In this document: one piece after another, positions 49,302 to 56,691 of the stretch | Position numbering within the stretch: position 1 is the first letter of the stretch | Layout of the letters: the number at the start of each line of letters is the position of its first letter | DNA from: Deltaproteobacteria bacterium | GTDB lineage: Bacteria > Myxococcota_A > UBA9160 > PR03 | DNA: 64,000 nucleotides | Assembly (NCBI GenBank): GCA_035063765.1 | Contig: JAPSFT010000008.1 | Location: forward strand, 1 to 64,000 | Direction: 5' to 3' | Translations under genes and position numbers: made by a program | Notes under the pieces: model-generated | Told to the model about the DNA's origin: nothing | Database searches by the model: none | Seen by the model: only the letters and a program-made list of their open reading frames with translations

Positions 49302-50708
49302 TCAGAGGAGCAGCGTCTTGCTCAGCAGCGCACGCCCGCGCGGGGCGAAGCCGCTCCGGCGGTAGAGCGCGTGTGCGGCGGGCTTGCCGTCCTCGACCTC
49401 GAGGTGGAGCGCGCGCACGCCGAGCGCCCGGGCGCCCGCCTCGACGGCGGCGAGCCCCGCCCGCCCGAGCCCGCGCCCGCGCGCGCCGTGCGTCACGTAG
49501 AGCTCGTCCACGAAGGCGTCGCGGCCCCCGAGCTCGAGGCTCCACCCGAGGGTCAGGACCGCGTAGGCCACGGCCCGGCCGTCCTGCTCGGCGAGCCAGG
49601 CCTCGCCGAGCGAAGGGTCCGCGAGCAGGCGCCCGAGCGCGCGGCGCGCGACGTCGGGGTCGAAGGCGTAGCCCTCCCCGGCGTAGAAGGCGCGCTGGAG
49701 CGCGAGCAGGCTCTCGAGGTCGCCGGGCCCGGCCGGGCGATAGGCGGGCCGCGTCCGTGCGCCCGCGCCGAGCCCGAGCCGCACGAAGAGCAGCGGGCAC
49801 ACGAAGAAGCCCGCGACCGACGCGGCAGCGTGTCGGAGATAGGCCAGGAGCTGCCCGAGCGCCGTCGGGCGGGGGACCCGCGAGCCGGAGAGCGCGTCGA
49901 GCCCGATCAGCACGCCCAGGATCAGCGCGATCGAGAGCGCGTAGCGCAGCAGCTTCGCGCCGGCGCCGCCGCTGCGCGGGTCGAAGCCGACGCGGCTCGC
50001 CTCGAGGGGGGCCGCGACGGCGATCCCCGTCAGGAAGCCCGCATAGGCGAGGAAGGCCGAGGGCTGCGCCGCCGGCGCCGGACCGAGGCCGCGCGTCGCG
50101 AGCCAGAGCGCGAGGCTCGCTCCGAGGGCCGTCGCGACCTGCCCGGCGTAGGGGATCGCGGCCCAGCGCGCGCCGAGCGCAGCGGCCCGGCGCAGCGCCA
50201 GGACGGCGACCACGATCCCGAGCGGCCAGCCGAGCAGGACGTCCTCGAGGTAGTGGACCCCGAGGTAGGGGCGCGAGAGGCCGATCAGGAGGATCAGCGC
50301 GACGCAGGCGGCGCGCGCGGCCCGGCTGCGCACGCTCCCGAAGAGGTACGCGTAGAAGGCCGCGGCCGCCATCGCGTGGCCCGACGGGGTGGAGAACTCG
50401 GCCGCCAGCTCGGCCGCCCGCGCGGGCGACACCGCCCAGTTCTCCAGGTAGCTGCCGTCTCCGAGGAAGGGCCGCGGGTTCGCGATCAGAGTCTTGAGCG
50501 CGTGGTCGAGCGCCGTCGCGAGGAGCGTCACGAGCGCCAGCCGGAGCGCGAGCCGCTTGTCCCAGGCGACGTAGATCGCCGTGATCAGCAGCACGTAGCC
50601 CCCGAGGTCGCCGAGGAAGGTGGCGGCCTGGAAGAGCCCCGTGAGCGGCGCGCTGCGCTGCCCGGCGAGCGTGCGCACCAGCTCCTCGCCGAAGGGGAAC
50701 GCCGTCAT
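49302..50708 (-). CDS. PAP2-type phosphatase fused to a GNAT acetyltransferase
   Basis: A 468-residue protein. Residues 1-200 form a membrane PAP2 domain with all three phosphatase motifs: K72-x6-R79-P80 (KTLIANPRP), P108-S-G-H111, and S145-R-x5-H152-x3-D156 (SRPYLGVHYLED). Four more helices follow, to about residue 320. Residues about 328-468 are a GNAT domain: YRPAGPGDLESLLALQRAFY, DELYVTHGARGRGLGRA (acetyl-CoA loop) and LEVEDGKPAAHALYRRSGF. The combination suggests a membrane phosphatase or lipid enzyme with an N-acyltransferase activity facing the cytoplasm. Confidence 0.8.
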   Translation of the reverse strand: MTAFPFGEELVRTLAGQRSAPLTGLFQAATFLGDLGGYVLLITAIYVAWDKRLALRLALVTLLATALDHALKTLIANPRPFLGDGSYLENWAVSPARAAELAAEFSTPSGHAMAAAAFYAYLFGSVRSRAARAACVALILLIGLSRPYLGVHYLEDVLLGWPLGIVVAVLALRRAAALGARWAAIPYAGQVATALGASLALWLATRGLGPAPAAQPSAFLAYAGFLTGIAVAAPLEASRVGFDPRSGGAGAKLLRYALSIALILGVLIGLDALSGSRVPRPTALGQLLAYLRHAAASVAGFFVCPLLFVRLGLGAGARTRPAYRPAGPGDLESLLALQRAFYAGEGYAFDPDVARRALGRLLADPSLGEAWLAEQDGRAVAYAVLTLGWSLELGGRDAFVDELYVTHGARGRGLGRAGLAAVEAGARALGVRALHLEVEDGKPAAHALYRRSGFAPRGRALLSKTLLL

Positions 50709-50841
50709 CGCCCTCCTTGCCCGCGCCCGGCGCGCCCTACGCGCGCGGGGCTGCGATCCCCATCGACACGCAGGTGGCGGTGATCTCGCCGGCGCTGCGC
50801 TCCCGGGCGGCAGCGTACCGCCGGGAGCCCGGCGGGGCTCG

Positions 50842-50887
50842 GAGCCTGTGAAGGAATCGGCGACCGGGCCGACTTCTTCACAGGCTC
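50842..50887. repeat. Palindromic hairpin (REP-like or terminator)
   Basis: GAGCCTGTGAAGGAATCGG (50842-50860) and its near reverse complement (50869-50887) form a 19-bp stem with two mismatches and an 8-nt loop. It abuts the stop of the 7-helix membrane protein gene on the minus strand. It lacks a U-tract, so it is a REP-like unit or an atypical terminator. Confidence 0.55.
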
Positions 50888-51643
50888 TCAGGCGGGGGCG
50901 CGGCGGCCCGAGGCGACCCAGCGCCGGTACGCGGACGGGGGGAAGAAGGCGAGCCAGCCGGCGGCGAGCGCGACCGCGCCGCCGAGGCCCAGGACCGCGA
51001 GGGCCGCGCGCGCGGCGGCCGGGAGCGGTGCCCCCGGCGCCGGCGCCTCGAGGGCGCCCGCGGCGCGCAGCGCGAGCACGAAGAGCGGGATCGCCGCCAG
51101 GGCCCCGGTCCAGATCGACCAGAGCAGGAAGCGGTTGGCGACGAGCGGCTCGGCGAGCCCGAGGGCGACCCGCCGGCGCATGCGCCGCGCGAACCGGGCC
51201 GACTCGACGAAGAGCCACGAGAGCGCCGCGCTCCGCGCCAGCACCGCGAGGAGCCCGAGCGCGCCGGCCGGCACCGGCGCCCCGGTCGCGAGGATCGCGG
51301 CACCCGCGGCGAGGTTCGCGCCGGCGAGCCCGAGGGCGAGCCCGCCGGCCGCGAGCGATCCGGGGCGGAACGCGCGCCAGGCGAAAACGATCAGGAAGGT
51401 GACCGCGCCGCTGAGCCCCACCTGCGCGGCCAGCGCGAGCCGCCGCGCGCGCTCGGGCGCGAGGCCACCGAGCGCCGCGAGCAGCAGCAGGCCCACGCCC
51501 GCGCCGGCGCAGGCGAAGGCGAGCCCGAGCCAGCGCTCGGGCGTCTTGCCGCTGCGCCGCGCGAGGCCGAGCAGCCGGAGCCCGAGCAGGAGCAGGCCCA
51601 GGCTCAGGAGCCCGGTCGCGACCAGGCGGGCGGCGGCGGCCAT
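50888..51643 (-). CDS. Seven-helix membrane protein of unknown function
   Basis: A 251-residue integral membrane protein with about seven helices (LVATGLLSLGLLLLGLRLLG, LAFACAGAGVGLLLLAALGG and others). Basic loops (RFARRMRRR) set orientation. The topology resembles the 7TM sensing modules fused to histidine kinases, but no signalling domain follows. GAGGGG lies before ATG 51643. No family recognised. Confidence 0.6.
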   Translation of the reverse strand: MAAAARLVATGLLSLGLLLLGLRLLGLARRSGKTPERWLGLAFACAGAGVGLLLLAALGGLAPERARRLALAAQVGLSGAVTFLIVFAWRAFRPGSLAAGGLALGLAGANLAAGAAILATGAPVPAGALGLLAVLARSAALSWLFVESARFARRMRRRVALGLAEPLVANRFLLWSIWTGALAAIPLFVLALRAAGALEAPAPGAPLPAAARAALAVLGLGGAVALAAGWLAFFPPSAYRRWVASGRRAPA

Positions 51644-51704
51644 GGCCCCTCTTCGCGGGATCGCCCCAACCACATGAGCCGGCCGCTCCACCTCGGAACC
51701 CCCG

Positions 51705-51807
51705 TTCCCACCGGTGGGAAATCCGCTTCCCAACCCTTGCGGGACAGGCATCCGGATCGGCGAAATCCTCAATGATTTCGCGCGATGTGCTCCGGCACAT
51801 GGCTTGC
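51705..51807 (+). promoter_or_regulatory. Sigma-54 promoter with upstream palindromes (PEP-CTERM gene)
   Basis: CGGCACATGGCTTGCA (51793-51808) matches the -24/-12 consensus TGGCACR-N4-TTGCW at all but the first base, with GG (51794-51795) and GC (51806-51807) separated by 10 nt. Upstream lie a perfect 16-bp palindrome TTCCCACCGGTGGGAA (51705-51720) and an 8-bp inverted repeat GCGAAATC/GATTTCGC (51760-51781). Both are candidate sites for a sigma-54 activator. Expected start near 51819. Confidence 0.65.
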
Positions 51808-51866
51808 AAAAGAGACGCGCGCCGCTCCGGCTCGGGCCGGGGACTCTTCGGGAAGGGAGATGGCGC

Positions 51867-52796
51867 ATGCGGGTCCTATTGCTCTTCGCGAGCCTGGCGT
51901 TGCTCTTGGCAGGCCAGGCCTCGGCCTCGACGATCTCGGTTTCGATCCAGGGGGACGGCTCCTCCTGCCAGCAGGGCTTCAACGACGGCGTGGTGGCCGA
52001 CGGCACCTGCTCGTCGAACGGTTCGGGCACCTACGACGACTGGGGGGCGGCCAGCTCGTCGGCCGCCGGTGGGAGTTCCCCGAACCTGGTCGGGATCGGC
52101 TCGACCTCGACCGGCCTCGCGATCGACGCGGCCGTCGCGGCTGACGACGGCGGCATCGACGTCGGGCAGGGCGGAGACCGCTGGATCAAGCGCAACGTGA
52201 GCTACACGATCCAGCTCACGGTAGACGTCGACTCGCCGGCGCAGCTCTGGACCGTGGACCTCACCCAGGCGGCGCTCGGCCTCTACGCGCTCCGGGGCGA
52301 CGGGACGGCCACCGCCGTCGGGACCCAGAACAGCGGCGCCGCGCGCTTCTCCAACATCAACGTGAGCGTGAACGGGAACCCGTTCAACGTCACGGTGAGC
52401 CCGGGGAGCCGGGTCGCCAATCCGTCGAACAACAGTTCCTCGACCGGCCAGTTCAGCGGCAGCCGCAACGACCTGAGCGTGCTCTCGGGCACCGGCGACG
52501 CGGTCTTCGGCGTCACGGTGTCGTTCAGCCTCGAGGCGCTCTCGCGCGACGGCTGCACCGGGTTCATCTGCTCGAGCGCGTCCGGTGGCGAGGAGGCCGC
52601 GACCCTCTTCGGCCTCCAGAACGTGATCGACCAGGGCGTCGACGACTACGGCACCTGGGGGCGCGCGATCGCCCCGGACGGGTACAACGCGACCTGGACC
52701 CTCAACGTGCTGAACGTCCCGGAGCCGGTGACGCTGGCGCTGGTCGCGCTGGGCCTCACCGGCCTCGCCGTCAGCGGCCGGCGGGCGACCCGCTAG
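51867..52796 (+). CDS. PEP-CTERM sorting domain surface protein
   Basis: A 309-residue exported protein. It has a signal peptide (about 1-20). A beta-rich body is rich in Gly, Ser, Asn and Asp, with few Lys. The C-terminal PEP-CTERM tripartite signal is VPEP (about 284-287), a hydrophobic helix (VTLALVALGLTGLAV) and a basic tail (SGRRATR). Exosortase cleaves and anchors such proteins at the surface or in exopolysaccharide. The organism should therefore carry an exosortase elsewhere. The sigma-54 promoter upstream fits known PEP-CTERM regulation by PrsK/PrsR. Confidence 0.85.
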   Translation: MRVLLLFASLALLLAGQASASTISVSIQGDGSSCQQGFNDGVVADGTCSSNGSGTYDDWGAASSSAAGGSSPNLVGIGSTSTGLAIDAAVAADDGGIDVGQGGDRWIKRNVSYTIQLTVDVDSPAQLWTVDLTQAALGLYALRGDGTATAVGTQNSGAARFSNINVSVNGNPFNVTVSPGSRVANPSNNSSSTGQFSGSRNDLSVLSGTGDAVFGVTVSFSLEALSRDGCTGFICSSASGGEEAATLFGLQNVIDQGVDDYGTWGRAIAPDGYNATWTLNVLNVPEPVTLALVALGLTGLAVSGRRATR

Positions 52797-53620
52797 CGGC
52801 GTCCGAGCCAGGAGACCTGGGGCCGCTCCGGCTCCAGGTGCTCCTGGAGGACCCAGAGCGCGAGGGCAGTCGGGTGCGGATCGGAACGATCCTCCCGGCT
52901 GCCCCGCGCCCAGCCTCCGTCGGGGCGCTGCGCGGCCAGGAGTGCGTCGAGCCATTCGCTCCGCACGCGATCCCCGGCCCCGAGCAGCGAGAGCATCGCG
53001 AGCGCCTCGATCCAGACGTCCTGCCCCGCCTCGAGCTCGGCGATCGTCGCCTCGCGCTGGCCGGCGAGCTCCTCGAGGAGCGCGATCTGCTCGCGCTCCA
53101 GGTCCGCCAGCTCCGACTGCGTGCGGCAGCCGTTCTCGAGCGTCCAGCGCGTCGCCAGCGCCGCGTGCGTGAGCGCGTAGCCGCCGACCCGGGACGCCGC
53201 GCGCAGGATCTCCTCCCAGTCCGCGGGCAGCCCGAGCCGGTCGCAGTGGAGGGCGCTCGCCGAGATGCGGTCGATCGTGCTCTCGAGGGCCGCGATCTGC
53301 TCCTTGCGCACCTGCGCATGCGGGTCCCAGGCGCGCCGGTAGATCGCGGCGATCTCGCTCGCGGGGGGACCCGGCGGGGGCAGGTGGAGCGGGACCCCGC
53401 GCGCATCGGGGACGGTGAGGCCGAAGCGGCGGTGCAGGTAGTCGAAGATCGGCATCCAGCTCGGGTCGCCGCCCTTCACCCGGGTCGCGAAGTAGTGGAG
53501 CGCGCCGTCGCGGGCGTGCGCGGGCGACCGGCCCGGGCCGCAGCCCGCGACGAGCAGCACCGCCGCGATCGCGATCGCGCCCGCCGGACGGCGGCCGGGG
53601 CGCGCGGGTCCGTCCACCAT
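52793..53620 (-). CDS. Lipoprotein with a terpene-cyclase-like QxxDGGW repeat
   Basis: A 275-residue lipoprotein (lipobox LLVAGC). The mature part is mainly helical. The C-terminus holds WLDALLAAQRPDGGWARGSR and HPTALALWVLQEHL, the QxxDGGW-type alpha/alpha-toroid repeat shared by prenyltransferases and terpene cyclases, but only one copy is present. Function unknown. It ends 3 nt inside the convergent PEP-CTERM gene end. Confidence 0.65.
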   Translation of the reverse strand: MVDGPARPGRRPAGAIAIAAVLLVAGCGPGRSPAHARDGALHYFATRVKGGDPSWMPIFDYLHRRFGLTVPDARGVPLHLPPPGPPASEIAAIYRRAWDPHAQVRKEQIAALESTIDRISASALHCDRLGLPADWEEILRAASRVGGYALTHAALATRWTLENGCRTQSELADLEREQIALLEELAGQREATIAELEAGQDVWIEALAMLSLLGAGDRVRSEWLDALLAAQRPDGGWARGSREDRSDPHPTALALWVLQEHLEPERPQVSWLGRR

Positions 53621-53634
53621 CGGCGCGCAGGATA
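53621..53634 (-). promoter_or_regulatory. Leaderless-type promoter of the lipoprotein gene
   Basis: On the minus strand TATCCT (53634-53629) lies 8 nt before ATG 53620, with no Shine-Dalgarno. Confidence 0.4.
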
Positions 53635-53648
53635 TCGCGCGGGCGGGG

Positions 53649-55097
53649 TCAGCGCGGCGCCCGCCGCGGCCCCTTGCGCCCGCCCGCCCCGGTCTGGGCC
53701 TCGAGCTCGGCGGTGATCGCCGCGAGCCGCTCCTGGAGGGCGGGGCGAGCCGCGAGCGCGCGGCGGACCGCGTGCGCGGCGTTCGCGACGGCCGGGTGGC
53801 TGCGGCCGAAGGCGCGGCCGATGCGCTCGAGCGAGGCGTCGGTGTGGCGCGTGCACAGGAACATCGCGACCTGGCGCGGGAGCAGCACGTCCTGGCGCCG
53901 CGAGCGGGAGGCCAGCGCCGTGGCGGTGAGCCCGAAGTGCGCGGCGACGAGCTCGGCCACGCGCTCGGGCTCGAGCGCGCCGCCCGGCGGGCGCGGGGTC
54001 ACCTTGCGCAGCGCCGCCTCGACGAGCGCCAGGTCGATCGGGCGGCGCAGGAGCGAGGCGCTCGCGAGCACCTGGACGAGCGCGGCCTCGAGATCGCGCA
54101 CGCTGCCGCGCACGGCGTCGGCGAGGCGCTCCACGCAGGCGTCGGGGAGCCGGGCGCCCGCGGCCGCGGCGCGGGCGCGCAGGATCTCGCGGCGCAGCGC
54201 GGGATCGGGCGCCTCGATCTCGGCGCACAGGCCGCTCGCCAGCAGCGAGGCGAGGCGCGGCTCGAGCTCCGGGATGTCGAGCGGGAGCTGCTCGGCGCTG
54301 AAGAGCGCGCGGGCGCCGCGCCGGAGCAGGTGCTCGAGGGTGTGGAGCAGCTCGAGCTGGGTCTGGCGCTTGCCGCGCAGGAAGCTGACGTCCTCGAAGA
54401 CGAGCAGGTCGCAGCCCTCGCGGTAGCGGCGCTTCAGCTCCTCGGTGCGCTGGGCGCGGATCGCCGCCATCAGCTCGTTCGTGAACTGCTCGGCCGAGAC
54501 GTAGAGCACGCGCTCGCCGCGCCCCTGCGCCGCGTGGGCGGTCGCGCAGGCGAGATGGGTCTTCCCGGTCCCCCGCCCGCCGACGAGATAGAGCGGGCTC
54601 AGCGTGAGCTGCCGGCCCCGGGCGAGGGCCGCGCACGCCTCGCGCGCGAGCGCGTTGCCCGGGCCGACGGCGAAGCTCGCGAAGTCGTGGGGCGGAAGCC
54701 CGAGCGGGGGCGTCTCGGGGCGCGCGCGAAGCGGGACGACGCGCGGGCCGATCACGACGGGCGGCGCGGGCGCGGGAAGAGCCGTGACGGGAGCCTCCGC
54801 GCGGGTCTGCTCGCCGACCACCAGCGCGACCGCGATCGGCGCGCCGGCCGCCTCCCGCGCGTGGCGCTCGATGCGCGCGAGGTAGCGTTCGCGCACGCGC
54901 TCGAGATGGAAGGCGCTCGGACATGCGAGGCGCAGGCCGCCGCCCGCCTCGCACGCGGCGAGGGGCTCGAGCCACGCCTCGAGCGCGGCTGCCTGCGACG
55001 GCGTCTCGGCGCGCAGGCGCGCGAGCACGGCCGTCCACAGCGCGGTCGTCCGCGTGGGGACAGACGCCGCCCTTTCGACCTGAGGGGGACAGGTCAT
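53649..55097 (-). CDS. dnaA: DnaA-family replication initiator, divergent
   Basis: A 482-residue protein with the full DnaA layout. Domain I covers about 17-95 (LWTAVLARLRAETPSQ), followed by a Pro-rich linker. The AAA+ domain covers about 135-350: Walker A GGRGTGKT (173-180), Walker B-like LLVFEDVSFL (231-240), sensor-2 Arg334 in SVRDLEAAL. Domain IV covers about 375-482 (LLPRQVAMFLCTRHTDASLE). Three departures stand out. The Arg-finger position (SRF in E. coli, R285) is Leu285. Walker B reads FED where DD is usual. The DNA-contact motif DHTTV is SHPAV. The first 15 residues are encoded by REP-like sequence. No dnaN is adjacent. Confidence 0.85.
   Translation of the reverse strand: MTCPPQVERAASVPTRTTALWTAVLARLRAETPSQAAALEAWLEPLAACEAGGGLRLACPSAFHLERVRERYLARIERHAREAAGAPIAVALVVGEQTRAEAPVTALPAPAPPVVIGPRVVPLRARPETPPLGLPPHDFASFAVGPGNALAREACAALARGRQLTLSPLYLVGGRGTGKTHLACATAHAAQGRGERVLYVSAEQFTNELMAAIRAQRTEELKRRYREGCDLLVFEDVSFLRGKRQTQLELLHTLEHLLRRGARALFSAEQLPLDIPELEPRLASLLASGLCAEIEAPDPALRREILRARAAAAGARLPDACVERLADAVRGSVRDLEAALVQVLASASLLRRPIDLALVEAALRKVTPRPPGGALEPERVAELVAAHFGLTATALASRSRRQDVLLPRQVAMFLCTRHTDASLERIGRAFGRSHPAVANAAHAVRRALAARPALQERLAAITAELEAQTGAGGRKGPRRAPR
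55056..55095. repeat. GTCTGTCCCC-type repeat unit overlapping the dnaA start
   Basis: GGGGACAGAC (55056-55065) and GGGGGACAGGTC (55084-55095) flank a CCTTTCGACC core. Together they look like a unit of the same repeat family seen at 42-51 and 47901-47911. It encodes the first residues of DnaA. Confidence 0.4.
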
Positions 55098-55446
55098 CGG
55101 TTGGATTCTCGGAGGTTTTCCGGATCGATGCGGAGGTTTTCCGCATGGGAGCCGTTCGCAGCGCGGCGGAGTAGACCATAGGGGTCGGGACCGCGCAAGA
55201 GGAGAAAGCGCCGATCGCGAGAACACGCCGACACCGGCAAGAGGCAGCCCGAAACAGCACCTCGCCGACGGAGAACCGCCGTTTGCAAACCGGAACCGGG
55301 TTTCGTTTCGAGGGGTTCCCGACCGGACGCGAGCGGCTGCGGACGTCCCGCACCCGCGCCGGGCCGGGCCCGGTCCCGCCGGTCACCGGATTCTGCGATC
55401 TCACTATTTCGCGAGATCCCTGACGATTCCTACAAAGTTCTCGATC
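55098..55446 (-). promoter_or_regulatory. 349-bp gene-free region upstream of dnaA
   Basis: This is the longest gene-free stretch in the window and is relatively AT-rich. It holds two direct copies of CGGAGGTTTTCCG (55110-55122 and 55131-55143, 21 bp apart), a 10-bp palindrome GTTTGCAAAC (55281-55290) and GGAACC/GGTTCC arms (55292-55297, 55314-55319). No canonical DnaA box TTATCCACA is seen. It should include the dnaA promoter and might include an origin or a DnaA-controlled site. Confidence 0.5.
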
Positions 55447-56121
55447 TCAGTGCAACGTGCGGGGGGCCGTGCGAATTCCGCCGTCCTGCTCGGCCACGCG
55501 GAAGCGGAGCAGCGTCACGAGCGCCTCGCAGCGCGCGAGGATCCCCGTCGTCTCGAGCAGTCCCTGCTTCTCGGGGAGCGCCAGGTCGAGGAGCTGGCAG
55601 AGCACGTTCACGAAGCTCGCGTCGTCGATGCCGGAGAAGCGGCGCGGGTCGAGCGGCCGCGGACCGGGTGGGCCCGCGAGCCGGAGGAGCTGCGAGAGCA
55701 GGTCGATCGCGTCCGCGCGCAGCCCTTGGAGCGCGAGCCCTTCGCGCGCCTCGTCGAAGGGATCCTCGAGCGGCTCGATGCGTGCCACGCGATAGAGCCG
55801 CTCGCCCTCCCGGGGCGTCTCCTCGAGGATGCGGAAGCGCTCGGTGCCACGCAGGACGACGTCGTAGCGCCCGTCGTCGCGGCGCACCGCCTCCTCGACG
55901 ACGCCCGCGCAGCCGATCGCGAAGACGGGCGGATCCCCGCTCGTCGATTCCGCGCGCTCGGGCCGTACCGCCACCATCCCGATGCGGCGCGAGCCGGCCA
56001 GCGCGTGCGCCGTCATCTGCCGGTAGCGCGGCTCGAAGACGTGGAGCGGGACGCGCGCGCGGGGGAAGAGCACGACCCCCGGCAGCGGGAAGAGCGGGAT
56101 CTCCTCGGACGCGGCGGACAC
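55447..56121 (-). CDS. LON substrate-binding domain protein
   Basis: A 224-residue protein that is only the N-terminal domain of Lon protease: EIPLFPLPGVVLFPRARVPL, HVFEPRYRQMTAHAL, then IGCAGVVEEAVRRDDGRYDV. A helical C-terminal part follows (about 125-224). ATPase and protease domains are absent, as in stand-alone LON-domain proteins of unknown function. GTG 56121 lies 6 nt after a TACCCT hexamer and has no Shine-Dalgarno. It diverges from the next gene with only 20 bp between start codons. Confidence 0.85.
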   Translation of the reverse strand: MSAASEEIPLFPLPGVVLFPRARVPLHVFEPRYRQMTAHALAGSRRIGMVAVRPERAESTSGDPPVFAIGCAGVVEEAVRRDDGRYDVVLRGTERFRILEETPREGERLYRVARIEPLEDPFDEAREGLALQGLRADAIDLLSQLLRLAGPPGPRPLDPRRFSGIDDASFVNVLCQLLDLALPEKQGLLETTGILARCEALVTLLRFRVAEQDGGIRTAPRTLH

Positions 56122-56141
56122 CGGCGCAGGGTAGCGCCGCG
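56122..56141. promoter_or_regulatory. 20-bp divergent promoter region
   Basis: Only 20 bp separate GTG 56121 (-) and GTG 56142 (+). TACCCT on the minus strand (56133-56128) and TAGCGC on the plus strand (56132-56137) overlap at the centre of a GGCGC/GCGCC inverted repeat. Both transcripts would be leaderless and could not fire at once. Confidence 0.45.
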
Positions 56142-56687
56142 GTGCTTGACGCGAAGCGGCTCCGAGGAGAGACTCGCGCGCGAGGGGGGACGGCCACGGA
56201 GTCCGCGGTCGGGCTGATCGCGCGCCTCGAGCAGGACGCCAGCGCGATCGCGCGCGTGTTCGGGCTCCGCTACCGGGCGATCGAGCCGGAGCGGCCGCAC
56301 GTGCGGCGCCGGCTCGGTGTCTGCTACGCCGACGGCACGATCCGGATCCGCCTCCATCACGCGCGCAGCGGCCGGCCGCTCAAGTACTCGAGCCTCGTGG
56401 ACACGCTCTGCCACGAGCTCGCGCACCTGCGCCACTTCAACCACGGCCGGCGCTTCCAGGCGCTCTACCGGCGCATCCTCGAGCACGCGCGGCGCACGGG
56501 GGTCTACCGGCCGGGGCCCGATCGCGCGCCCGATCACGAGCGCGAGCGGGCACCCGGAGAAGCGCCGGAGCGCAGGTCCGTGCGCCGGCCGGCTCCCGCA
56601 CGCGCGGCCGGGCTGGAACCCCTGCCCGGTGTCGCCCTGCGGACGCCCGAGCGGCCCGCCGCGCCGCAGCAGCTCGCGCTCTTCTAG
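56142..56687 (+). CDS. Zinc metallopeptidase-like protein (SprT/YgjP type)
   Basis: A 181-residue protein with the HExxH zinc motif in DTLCHELAHLRHFNHGRRFQ (third ligand in the downstream H-x3-F pattern), as in SprT-like and YgjP/DUF45 families. A conserved RRRLGVCYADGTIRI strand precedes it. The C-terminal 50 residues are Pro/Arg-rich and variable. GTG 56142 is the only in-frame start before the domain. Substrate unknown. Confidence 0.75.
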   Translation: MLDAKRLRGETRARGGTATESAVGLIARLEQDASAIARVFGLRYRAIEPERPHVRRRLGVCYADGTIRIRLHHARSGRPLKYSSLVDTLCHELAHLRHFNHGRRFQALYRRILEHARRTGVYRPGPDRAPDHERERAPGEAPERRSVRRPAPARAAGLEPLPGVALRTPERPAAPQQLALF

Positions 56688-56691
56688 CTCG

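Noticed and set aside
50842-50887. Intrinsic transcription terminator
   Set aside because: The stem is long enough, but there is no T-tract on either strand.
54601-54640. Plus-strand frames across the dnaA gene resembling Arg-rich small proteins
   Set aside because: Antisense to DnaA with no ribosome-binding site or domain.
55098-55446. Canonical oriC next to dnaA
   Set aside because: No TTATCCACA-type boxes, no dnaN/gyrB/rpmH neighbours and only moderate AT content. Kept only as a possible atypical site.
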